From the NCBI RefSeq assembly GCF_039634785.1, contig NZ_JBBIAB010000032.1, positions 1 through 48,443 of the forward strand: a stretch of 48,443 nucleotides of DNA. The letters are read 5' to 3'. Shown in pieces: positions 24,532-31,527 of this stretch. The notes below the pieces were generated by a model. It was not told the DNA's origin. It was given only the letters and a program-made list of their open reading frames with translations, and made no database searches. The position numbers and the translations under genes were made by a program. The DNA is from Tistrella mobilis. Lineage in GTDB: Bacteria > Pseudomonadota > Alphaproteobacteria > Tistrellales > Tistrellaceae. Numbering within the stretch: position 1 is the stretch's first letter; every line of letters starts with the position of its first letter.

Positions 24532-25590
24532 TCAGATCGATTTGAGATGGGTGACCGTGCGCCCGCCACCGGCCGTGCCGGTGTTGACCGTGGTCGCCGG
24601 TTCCAGCAGCACCACCTCGCAGGGCTCGTCCAGCGCCACCGGGCAGTGCTCCACACCATGGGGCACGATGATGAACTGGCCGGCCGCCACCTCTTCGTCG
24701 CGGTCGCGGAATTTCATCAGCAGCCGGCCGCGGGTCACCAGGAACAGCTCGTCCTCGACCTCGTGGCGGTGCCAGACGAAGGCGCCGGACAGCTTGACCA
24801 GCTTCAGATGCATGTCGTTGATCCGCCCGCCGATGCGCGGGCTCCAGCAATCGTCGAACCCGGCGAAGGCGCGGGCGAGGTCGACGGTGCCGGCGGCGGA
24901 GATCCGCCCCTCGGCTTCGGCCAGCGCCTTCAGCGCGGCGCCGAGCTGGGCTGAAAGCTCGGGGGCCGCCCCGGCGAAACTACCCTCGATCGCGGCGGTG
25001 CCGATGGTGAAGCCGGCGGCACCGGCCGCGACCACGGCTGCCACCGCTGCCGGGCTGTCGATCGATCCGGCCACGATCACCGGCTTCGGGCCGATGGCCG
25101 CCACCACTTTCGCGATCAGCCCCGCGGCATCGCCCGGCCGGCGCCAGGCCAGCAGATCCACGCCCGAGACGCCATCCATGGCGGCCAGCCGGGCGGCATC
25201 GGCCACGATCTCGTCATCGCTGCCCGACAGCATGCTGGGATGGCCGGACACCGCGCCGGCAAAGGGCATATAGCGCAGGCCGTGGCCGGCGATCACCGGC
25301 AGCACCGCGTCCGGATGCCGGCCGCCGAGCAGCAGGTCGACGCCCAGATCGACCGCCAGCCGTGCCGCCGCCGCTTCGGCGGCGGGATCGAGAGAGACCA
25401 TCTCCAGCACGCTTTCGGCGCCCGCGGCCTTGATGCGGGCATGAAGTGCCGCCAGACCGTTGCGGTCAAGCCCGACATCCTTGAAGCCGATGCGGCGGAT
25501 GCCGAGCGCGGCTGCGGCGTCGACCAGGGCGTCGGCCCCGGCAACGGTGGCATCGTTGCGGGTTGCCATGAAGATCAGGCGGTCGGACAT
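24532..25590 (-). CDS. TIM-barrel / cupin fusion protein
   Basis: The 352-residue product has two parts. Residues about 1-225 look like a beta/alpha (TIM) barrel with regular strand-helix units (IGFKDVG, VLEMVSLD, VDLLLGG, VDLLAWR, PVIVAGSI, GFTIGTAAIEG), including phosphate-binding-like loops. Residues about 255-335 are a single-domain cupin with metal ligands HxHxxxE (His274, His276, Glu280) and His315. ATG 25590 is used because the 52 upstream in-frame codons are Pro/Ala-rich and unlike a protein start. It follows the PdxA gene by 4 nt and is surely co-transcribed. I do not recognise a characterised protein of this architecture. An isomerase or aldolase step on a phosphorylated hydroxy acid is an inference from the PdxA partner. 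Confidence 0.85.
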   Translation of the reverse strand: MSDRLIFMATRNDATVAGADALVDAAAALGIRRIGFKDVGLDRNGLAALHARIKAAGAESVLEMVSLDPAAEAAAARLAVDLGVDLLLGGRHPDAVLPVIAGHGLRYMPFAGAVSGHPSMLSGSDDEIVADAARLAAMDGVSGVDLLAWRRPGDAAGLIAKVVAAIGPKPVIVAGSIDSPAAVAAVVAAGAAGFTIGTAAIEGSFAGAAPELSAQLGAALKALAEAEGRISAAGTVDLARAFAGFDDCWSPRIGGRINDMHLKLVKLSGAFVWHRHEVEDELFLVTRGRLLMKFRDRDEEVAAGQFIIVPHGVEHCPVALDEPCEVVLLEPATTVNTGTAGGGRTVTHLKSI

Positions 25591-25594
25591 GGGG

Positions 25595-26635
25595 TCAGGC
25601 TCCGGTTCGGCTGTCGGCCGGCTGGCGGGATGCCGGGGCGGCGGGATGGCTGGATGCCGGGCACAGGCGGCGGGCGCAGGCGATGGCGGCCAGCAGCGGC
25701 GCCGGATCGGCGATGCCGCGGCCGGCGATGTCGAAGGCCGTGCCATGATCGGGGCTGGTGCGGATCAGGTCCAGCCCCAGCGTGACGTTGACCGCGGCAT
25801 CCAGCCCGTCGAGCTTGGCCGGGATCATCGCCTGATCGTGATACTGGGCGACCACCACATCGAAGCGGCCGCGGCGGGCCTGAAGGAAGACGGTATCCGC
25901 CGGCCAGGGGCCCGAGGCATCGATGCCCTCTGCCCGGGCGGCCGCGATGGCCGGTGCCAGGATCCGGGCTTCGGCATCGCCGAACCGTCCGCCATCGCCA
26001 GCATGGGGGTTGAGGGCGGCGACCGCCACCCGCGGGGCCGGAATGCCGAAGGCGCGTGCCCCCTGATCGGCGGCCCGGATGGCCGCGAGTTCGGTGTCGT
26101 GATCGAGTCCGGCCACCGCCTCGGCCAGCGCCATGTGCAGGGTTGCCGGCACCACCCGCAGATCCGGGCCGGCCAGCATCATCGCCGCAGGCCCCCGGCC
26201 GGCATGGGCCGCCAGCAATTCGGTATGGCCCGGCCAGGACAGCCCGGCCAGGGCGAGCGCCGCCTTGTTGATCGGCGCGGTGACGATCGCGGAACCGCGT
26301 CCCGCCTGCACCAGTCGCACCGCTGCCAGCACGGCATCCACCGCGGCCCGCGCCGCCGCGGCATCGATCCGGCCAAAGCCCGGAAGCGGATCGAGCCGGC
26401 CGCTTTCCACCAGCCTGATCACCCCCGGACCGGCGGTCCCGGCCAGGGGATCGGTGACGATATCGATCCGCATATCGGGGGCCACAAGCCCGACCGCCCG
26501 CGCCATCACCCGGGCATCCCCCACCACCACGACCGGCAGCGGCCGGGCGGCACCCGCCAGCGCCTTCACGATGATCTCGGGGCCGATGCCCGCCGGATCG
26601 CCCATGGTGACCAGAACCGGTGCCGTCTCTGCCAT
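25595..26635 (-). CDS. pdxA: PdxA-family 4-hydroxythreonine-4-phosphate dehydrogenase
   Basis: The 346 residues carry the PdxA signatures: MGDPAGIGPEI at 11-21, TAPINKAAL near 119-127, GHTELLA (His137), TLHMAL (His167), ALNPHAGDGG (His211) and QYHDQAMIP. The metal-binding His residues appear conserved. PdxA oxidises 4-phosphohydroxy-L-threonine in vitamin B6 synthesis, whereas PdxA2 paralogues act on D-threonate or D-erythronate 4-phosphate. No pdxJ or other B6 gene is nearby, and the partner is a TIM-barrel/cupin fusion, so a catabolic PdxA2-like role is at least as likely. A Pro/Ser tail extends the C-terminus by about 20 residues. GAGAGAG precedes the ATG. Confidence 0.9.
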   Translation of the reverse strand: MAETAPVLVTMGDPAGIGPEIIVKALAGAARPLPVVVVGDARVMARAVGLVAPDMRIDIVTDPLAGTAGPGVIRLVESGRLDPLPGFGRIDAAAARAAVDAVLAAVRLVQAGRGSAIVTAPINKAALALAGLSWPGHTELLAAHAGRGPAAMMLAGPDLRVVPATLHMALAEAVAGLDHDTELAAIRAADQGARAFGIPAPRVAVAALNPHAGDGGRFGDAEARILAPAIAAARAEGIDASGPWPADTVFLQARRGRFDVVVAQYHDQAMIPAKLDGLDAAVNVTLGLDLIRTSPDHGTAFDIAGRGIADPAPLLAAIACARRLCPASSHPAAPASRQPADSRTGA

Positions 26636-26717
26636 CTCTCTCGCCCTTCGTGCCTGCTGCGGTGTCGGCCTCAGTCTAGCGGCGGGGCGGGCGGGGAAAA
26701 GCGATGGGTTCCGACCA

Positions 26718-26744
26718 TAACTGGTGAGAATTATGCACCAGTTA
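26718..26744. promoter_or_regulatory. 27-bp perfect palindrome upstream of the pdxA operon
   Basis: TAACTGGTG (26718-26726) and CACCAGTTA (26736-26744) form a perfect 9-bp inverted repeat around AGAATTATG. The centre is about 95 nt upstream of the PdxA start. The TGGT/ACCA core recalls GntR-family (FadR-like) sites, although the spacer is longer. It lies in the 315-nt AT-richer gap (26636-26950) between divergent genes. Confidence 0.65.
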
Positions 26745-26785
26745 GTTTCGCCATTTAATCTTCATTTCTTCCGGATAAATTTCCT

Positions 26786-26809
26786 GTGGGGGGATTTCTC
26801 TGCCCCCAC
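26786..26809. other. Stem-loop in the pdxA / zinc-ribbon intergenic region
   Basis: GTGGGGG (26786-26792) pairs with CCCCCAC (26803-26809) around a 10-nt loop. No T-run follows on either strand, so it is not a standard terminator. It may be an RNA leader element of the downstream gene. Confidence 0.45.
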
Positions 26810-26950
26810 TCCCGATAGCGTTGAGGTCTACGAAGAACTTCGTATATTCAGGGCAGGTTCCGTATTACGAAGAGGAGCTGGTGTCAAAGAAGCGCGTCGG
26901 TGGCTGATCCGGATGCCGTGTTCATCAGCGTTCACAGATGAGGTCGTATC

Positions 26951-27565
26951 ATGAAGATCTGTCGGGCAGGTGAGACCTCGCATGCCATCTGTGCGCACTG
27001 CAAGGCTCTGGTCCCCACGACTTTTGCCTATCGCGACGTGCCGTTCGAAGACGGCGCGGGTATCGTTCGGGGCATTCTTGCGGCGGTCTGCGACCGATGT
27101 GGTCTGGTCGTCGCGATCCCTGCACAATCGACGCCGGCCATCCGCCGTGCGCGGGCGGTCGCAGAGGTTGCGCTGGAAGTCGTTCTGCCCGCGCCCGAAC
27201 TGGAACTGCTCGATCTTGCGATCTGGCGGATCGATCCCGAGGCCGGTCAGCGGCTCCGCAAGTCATTGCTTGCCTTCTACCTGGCGCGTTTCGCCAGTGA
27301 GCCCCAGGGGGCCGATCGGCTTCGTACCCTGATCGAAGCGGCCGAGACTGCGCGCCATCCTGCCGGACTGCCTCGCAAACGCCTGTCGTGCAAGATTTCG
27401 CATCGCACCGACGCGGTGCTGCGCGATATGGCGGCGGGTCTGAAGGCCAGCCGCACGCAGATCGTGCGGGGCCTGATCCGGGAGATCGACCTCCGACTGG
27501 TCCGTCCGGACGTTCCCGAGGATCTGGAGACGTTGCGTCAGGCAGCGGCACTTGTGGCGGCCTGA
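26951..27565 (+). CDS. Zinc-ribbon (MqsA/YgiT N-domain-like) protein with RHH-like tail
   Basis: The 204-residue product begins with a CxxC...CxxC zinc-ribbon-like domain (Cys14, Cys17, Cys47, Cys50). The spacing, the YRDVPFEDG...G linker and the closing CDRCG recall the N-terminal zinc domain of MqsA/YgiT antitoxins. A helical middle (about 80-140) follows, then a short C-terminal region (about 145-182: LSCKISHRTDAVLRDMAAGLKASRTQIVRGLIREID) with ribbon-helix-helix-like character instead of the MqsA HTH. Both ends therefore look suited to DNA or metal binding. The start has TGAGG 8 nt upstream. There is no recognisable toxin partner; the next gene, 2 nt downstream, is a LysR regulator. The function is unknown. 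Confidence 0.8.
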   Translation: MKICRAGETSHAICAHCKALVPTTFAYRDVPFEDGAGIVRGILAAVCDRCGLVVAIPAQSTPAIRRARAVAEVALEVVLPAPELELLDLAIWRIDPEAGQRLRKSLLAFYLARFASEPQGADRLRTLIEAAETARHPAGLPRKRLSCKISHRTDAVLRDMAAGLKASRTQIVRGLIREIDLRLVRPDVPEDLETLRQAAALVAA

Positions 27566-27567
27566 AC

Positions 27568-28497
27568 ATGAAACGATCCGAAATCCCCTCGCTCGACGAT
27601 CTGCGCGCCTTCGAGGCGGTGGTGCGGCTGGGGGGTGTGCGTGCGGCGGCGGAAGAGCTGGTTCTGACCCACGGTGCGGTCAGCCGGCGGATCGGCAAGC
27701 TTGCCCGGGATCTGGGGGTGCGGCTGGTGGAGCCCGAGGGGCGTGGCATCCGGCCCACGCCTGAAGGGGCGGTGCTGGCCGCGGCGGCGCATGCGGCGCT
27801 CGATCAGGTGGGCGAGGCGCTGGCGCGGATCCGCGGGGCGGCCGAGGGGCCGGTGGTGCTGTCCTGCGAACGCTCGATCGCCATGCGCTGGCTGATCCCG
27901 CGGCTCGGCCGGTTCGAGGCGGATCATCCGGATCTGCGGGTGCATCTGTCGGTCGGTGGCGGCCGGCCGGACCCTGGAACAAGCGGCGCGGGGCTGGCGC
28001 TCGGGTGGCTGGCCCTCAGGCGGCTGGATTTCCCGGTCGAGCCGGGCTGGATCGTCGAGCCGGTGGTCGAAGAGGCGATGGGGCCGGTGGCGACGGCGGC
28101 TCAACTGGCGGCCTTCAGGGATGGGGATTATGTGGCGCTGGGGTCCACCACCCGGCCGCGGGGCTGGGCCGACTGGCTGGCCCTGCATCCGGCGGTGCCG
28201 CAGCCGCGCGAGATCCGGCTGTTCGACCATCATGTGCTGGCGGCCGAAAGCGCCGTCGCAGGGCTTGGGGTTGCGCTCTGCCCGCTGCTGGTGGTGGCCG
28301 ACGACCTTGCGGCCGGGCGCCTGACGGCACCCGAAGGGTTCGCCGCCGACGGCTCCCGCTACGGATTGATCCGGCGCGGGACGCGGGGGGTGCCGTCGAC
28401 GGCGGTGGCCCGGCTCGGAGACTGGCTGAAATCCGAGCTGGACCGGACGGTGCGCGAGGCTCAGGCGGCGAGCAGCTCCGCTTCGGCAAAATCGTAA
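27568..28497 (+). CDS. LysR-family regulator (GcvA-like)
   Basis: This is a 309-residue LTTR of the GcvA-like type. The N-terminal winged helix is PSLDDLRAFEAVVRLGGVRAAAEELVLTHGAVSRRIGKLARDLG (about 7-50), and the effector domain follows. ATG 27568 is 2 nt after the zinc-ribbon gene stop, implying co-translation, which is unusual for a LysR gene. It may regulate that gene or the divergent pdxA operon further upstream. Its 3' end overlaps sodB tail to tail by 37 nt. Confidence 0.9.
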   Translation: MKRSEIPSLDDLRAFEAVVRLGGVRAAAEELVLTHGAVSRRIGKLARDLGVRLVEPEGRGIRPTPEGAVLAAAAHAALDQVGEALARIRGAAEGPVVLSCERSIAMRWLIPRLGRFEADHPDLRVHLSVGGGRPDPGTSGAGLALGWLALRRLDFPVEPGWIVEPVVEEAMGPVATAAQLAAFRDGDYVALGSTTRPRGWADWLALHPAVPQPREIRLFDHHVLAAESAVAGLGVALCPLLVVADDLAAGRLTAPEGFAADGSRYGLIRRGTRGVPSTAVARLGDWLKSELDRTVREAQAASSSASAKS

Positions 28498-29069
28498 TTC
28501 GCCAGATTGTCCAGGAAGTTGGCCACGTAATCCGGGCGCCGGTTGCGGAAGTCCAGATAGTAGCTGTGCTCCCAGACATCGAGGCCGAGCAGCGTGCGGC
28601 CGTCTGCGGCCGAGAGCGGGTTGGCGGCATTCGGGCTCTTCGAGACGCCGAGCCTGCCGTCGGGCTTCAGCACCAGCCAGGCCCAGCCCGAGCCGAACTG
28701 GCTGATCGCGGCGGCGCGGAAGGCCTCCTTGAAGGCATCGAGGCTGCCGAAATCCTCCGTGATCTTCGCACCCAGCCGGTCGGGCATGCGGCCGCCGGCC
28801 GGGGCCAGGCTCTGCCAGAAGATGATGTGGTTCCAGTGCTGGCCGGCATTGTTGAACACCGGCGCCATGTCCGCGCGCCCGGCCGAGAGATGGATGATCT
28901 CGTCCAGAGACTTGCCCTGCAGGTTTTCATCCCGGGCGACGAAACCGTTGAGGGCCGTGACATAGGCCTGGTGATGCTTGCCGTGATGGAGTTCCAGCGT
29001 CTCCTGGCTCATGCCGCGGGCGGCGAGGGCCGTGGTGCTGTAGGGCAGGGAGGGAAGCTCGAAGGCCAT
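28461..29069 (-). CDS. sodB: Iron superoxide dismutase
   Basis: The product has 202 residues and is a cytoplasmic Fe-type SOD. The metal ligands are His28 (LHHGKHH), His81 (NNAGQHWNH) and the Asp and His of DVWEHSYYLD. Gln77 in NNAGQHWNH marks the Fe-type active site, where Mn enzymes usually have Gly at this position. FGSGWAWLV and RRPDYVANFL complete the family pattern. ATG 29069 gives the standard MAFELPSLPY start. A TTGCGA-containing iron box lies just upstream (29090-29125), so iron-dependent control is likely. Confidence 0.95.
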   Translation of the reverse strand: MAFELPSLPYSTTALAARGMSQETLELHHGKHHQAYVTALNGFVARDENLQGKSLDEIIHLSAGRADMAPVFNNAGQHWNHIIFWQSLAPAGGRMPDRLGAKITEDFGSLDAFKEAFRAAAISQFGSGWAWLVLKPDGRLGVSKSPNAANPLSAADGRTLLGLDVWEHSYYLDFRNRRPDYVANFLDNLANYDFAEAELLAA

Positions 29070-29089
29070 GGGATCCGGTCCTTTGGTGT

Positions 29090-29125
29090 GTCGCAATTAA
29101 GATTGCGACTCATTATCAATATCAG
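29090..29125. promoter_or_regulatory. Fur-like box with adjoining inverted repeat upstream of sodB
   Basis: GTCGCAAT (29090-29097) and ATTGCGAC (29102-29109) form a perfect 8-bp inverted repeat around TAAG. It overlaps an AT-rich TTGCGACTCATTATCAATAT stretch (29103-29122) that matches Gram-negative Fur-site style. The block lies 21-56 nt upstream of the sodB start and shares the TTGCGA element with the receptor promoter at 7996. Confidence 0.6.
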
Positions 29126-29183
29126 GTCGGATTGTCCCTGGCCCCTGGGAATATGTCAAGCGATGGCTTGTGATATCGCCGGT

Positions 29184-29789
29184 TCAGGCGGCGGGGCCGG
29201 CTGCATCCGGCGCGGCACCGGGGCGGGCCTCGATCCGGCTGCGCAGCAGTTCCAGCATTTCGGCCTGGTGGCGGGAAATGGTTTCGAGGTGCTCGATGCG
29301 CAGCTGATCGATCTTTTCGTGCAGCCGCATGATCTCGAGTTCCGCCTTGAGGTTGACCTCGTAGTCATGGGCGGCGGCGATGCGGTCCTTCGCCGCCTGA
29401 CGGTTCTGGCTCATCATGATGATCGGTGCCTGGACGGCGGCCAGCATCGACAGCATCAGGTTCAGGAAGATGAAAGGATAGGGGTCGAAGGCCAGATGCC
29501 AGAGCTGCAGCAGCCCGGCATTGAGCACCATCCACGCGACCAGCACGCCGGTGAAGCTCAGGATGAAGCCCCAGGACCCGCCGATCGCGGCCACCCGGTC
29601 GGCCAGCCTTTCCCAGCGGCCGGATTGTTCATCGGCGAGGTCCGAAACATCGCGGGAGAGATGGGTGTGCCGCGCGATGCCGGCCAGCACCCGGCGCTCT
29701 TCGGGTTCCAGAGCATCGGGGGTGCTGCCGAAATGGCGACGGGCCAGTTCGGCAATGTCGATGGATTTCAGCGGATGGGGGGTCTTCAT
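29184..29789 (-). CDS. DUF1003 family inner-membrane protein
   Basis: The 201 residues match DUF1003. An N-terminal soluble part is followed by two membrane helices (WGFILSFTGVLVAWMVLNAG and PFIFLNLMLSMLAAVQAPIIMMSQNRQ, about 73-128). A long coiled-coil-like tail follows (about 130-190, rich in Lys/Glu/His), and the end is Pro/Ala-rich. The NLMLSMLAAVQAPIIMMSQNRQ block is diagnostic. The family has no firmly assigned biochemical role. The gene lies downstream of tnaA on the same strand, separated by a 131-nt gap with a 12-bp inverted repeat. Confidence 0.9.
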   Translation of the reverse strand: MKTPHPLKSIDIAELARRHFGSTPDALEPEERRVLAGIARHTHLSRDVSDLADEQSGRWERLADRVAAIGGSWGFILSFTGVLVAWMVLNAGLLQLWHLAFDPYPFIFLNLMLSMLAAVQAPIIMMSQNRQAAKDRIAAAHDYEVNLKAELEIMRLHEKIDQLRIEHLETISRHQAEMLELLRSRIEARPGAAPDAAGPAA

Positions 29790-29806
29790 CGGGCGGCGTC
29801 TCCGGG

Positions 29807-29854
29807 GTCATGCACCGGCCGGCCCGTCTGTCGGGTCGGGAACCGGTGCATGAC
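29807..29854. repeat. Perfect 12-bp inverted repeat with inner hairpin
   Basis: GTCATGCACCGG (29807-29818) pairs perfectly with CCGGTGCATGAC (29843-29854). The 24-nt spacer holds a second small stem, CCCG/CGGG (29823-29835). It lies between the tnaA stop and the DUF1003 start. It could end tnaA transcription or be an operator, but there is no T-run. Confidence 0.7.
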
Positions 29855-29920
29855 GAGACTGCCGGGTGCCGCGGGCGCCGCCAAGCGGCAAAACCATGCC
29901 GCCGGCGGCGAGGCCGTGGG

Positions 29921-31351
29921 TCAGGCGCTGCGGCGCAGCGGTCCTGCGCTGTCCGGGGCCAATCGGGCGGTGAAATGACGCAGCACCCTGGGCTCGTGCA
30001 CGAAACCGAGCCCGGTAAGGTCGTGGGCACGGTCCTTCACCCGGATCAGGGCGTCGGCCACGTAATCCATATGATCGTTGGTATAGACCCGGCGCGGAAT
30101 GGTCAGCCGCAGCAGTTCCAGCTTCGACGGCTTCTGCTGCCCGGTTTCGGGGTCGCGGCCAAGCAGCAGCGATCCGATCTCCACCCCGCGCACGCCGGCT
30201 TCGACATAAAGCGCATTGGCCAGCGCCTGGGCCGGGAAGCGCGCGGGCGGGATATGCGGCAGCATGCGGGCGGCATCCACGAAGACCGCATGGCCGCCGG
30301 TCGGAGCCTGGATCGGCACGCCGCCTTCGATCAGCCGCTGGCCCAGATGGGCGACCTGGGCGATGCGATAGTCCAGGAAGGCCTCGTCCACCGCCTCGTC
30401 CAGGCCGACCGCAAGCGCGTCCATGTCGCGCCCCGACATGCCGCCATAGGTCACGAAGCCCTCCATCGGCACGCAGAGCGCCTGGACCTCGGCGAACAGG
30501 GCGGCGTCCTCGCGCACCGCGCACAGCCCGCCCATATTGACCATCGGATCCTTCTTGGCCGACATGGTCAGCACGTCGCCTTCGGCATAGATCGCGGCCA
30601 CGATTTCGGTCAGGGCCGCATCGCGCCAGGCCGGGTCGCGGCGCTTGATGAACCAGGCATTCTCGGCGAAGCGGGCGCTGTCGATCACCACCGGAATGCC
30701 ATGGGCGCGGGCCAGCGCCGCGGCGGCGCGGATATTGTCCATCGCCACCGGCTGGCCGCCGGCGCTGTTGCAGGTGATGGTGACGATCACGCCGGCGACA
30801 TTCTCAGGCCCGGCCGCATCGATCCCGGCCGCCAGGCGGTCGAGATCGAAATTGCCCTTCCAGTCGAAGGGCCGGCCGGTGTCGTAGGCGGCCGGCGTCA
30901 GCACATCGACCGCGCGCCCGCCAGACAGTTCGACATGGGCGGCGGTGGTGTCGAAATGATGGTTGGACAGAAAAACCGGCCGTGCGGCGGGGTTGCCCGA
31001 CCGCGCGCGGGCCCGGGCGATCAGCACCGGGAACAGGATCTGCTCGGCGCCGCGGCCCTGATGGGTCGGCACCACATGGCGATAGCCGAACAGCCGCCGT
31101 ACCGCGGCTTCCAGCCGATAGAAACTGCGGCTGCCGGCATAGGCTTCGTCGCCGGTCATCATCGCGGCCCATTGGGCATCGCTCATCGCACCGGTGCCGC
31201 TGTCGGTCAGCAGGTCGATATAGACATCCTCGGCGCGCAGCAGGAACAGGTTGTGGCCGGCCTCTTCCAGGGCGGCGATACGGTCTTCGCGGGTGGTCTG
31301 GCGGATGCGCTCGACCATCTTGATGCGGAAGGGTTCGGGAATGCGGGTCAT
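29921..31351 (-). CDS. tnaA: Tryptophanase
   Basis: This is a PLP enzyme of 476 residues (E. coli TnaA has 471) that splits tryptophan into indole, pyruvate and ammonia. It has the shared beta-eliminating lyase core ([40 protein letters not shown] at 264-268 with the PLP Lys). Features separating tryptophanase from tyrosine phenol-lyase are [26 protein letters not shown] and [26 protein letters not shown] marks the start at 31351; further upstream in-frame codons do not match the family. A TnaC-like leader ORF precedes it by 176 nt. No tnaB-type permease gene is adjacent. Confidence 0.93.
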   Translation of the reverse strand: MTRIPEPFRIKMVERIRQTTREDRIAALEEAGHNLFLLRAEDVYIDLLTDSGTGAMSDAQWAAMMTGDEAYAGSRSFYRLEAAVRRLFGYRHVVPTHQGRGAEQILFPVLIARARARSGNPAARPVFLSNHHFDTTAAHVELSGGRAVDVLTPAAYDTGRPFDWKGNFDLDRLAAGIDAAGPENVAGVIVTITCNSAGGQPVAMDNIRAAAALARAHGIPVVIDSARFAENAWFIKRRDPAWRDAALTEIVAAIYAEGDVLTMSAKKDPMVNMGGLCAVREDAALFAEVQALCVPMEGFVTYGGMSGRDMDALAVGLDEAVDEAFLDYRIAQVAHLGQRLIEGGVPIQAPTGGHAVFVDAARMLPHIPPARFPAQALANALYVEAGVRGVEIGSLLLGRDPETGQQKPSKLELLRLTIPRRVYTNDHMDYVADALIRVKDRAHDLTGLGFVHEPRVLRHFTARLAPDSAGPLRRSA

Positions 31352-31488
31352 CTGATCGCGATGTCCTGACAAGCCGCCCGCCGCGGCATCACGCAGGATG
31401 CGACGGGCGGTGGAGCAGCCGCACGGCCACGACATCCGGCTGCGGCTGCATCCGGTTCGGGCGGTGGGGCGTAAAGCTGTCGGAGAAA

Positions 31489-31513
31489 AGGGCGGCCCGG
31501 CCCTGAAACGGGC
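31489..31513 (-). terminator. Candidate attenuator hairpins between tnaC-like ORF and tnaA
   Basis: On the minus strand, AGGGC-CGGGCC-GCCCT followed by TTT (31489-31504) resembles a short intrinsic terminator. GCCC-GTTTCA-GGGC (31500-31513) is an overlapping alternative hairpin that excludes it. They start 15 nt after the leader stop codon. The stems are short (4-5 bp), and the surrounding spacer is also C-rich, as expected for Rho loading, so either mechanism is possible. Confidence 0.35.
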
Positions 31514-31527
31514 GGCCGCGGGCGCGA

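Noticed and set aside
26724-26954. A 73-76 codon plus-strand frame that overlaps the zinc-ribbon gene by ATGA, a possible toxin partner.
   Set aside because: It starts inside the 27-bp palindrome, has no ribosome site, contains the stem-loop and matches no toxin family I know. The ATGA overlap alone is not enough.
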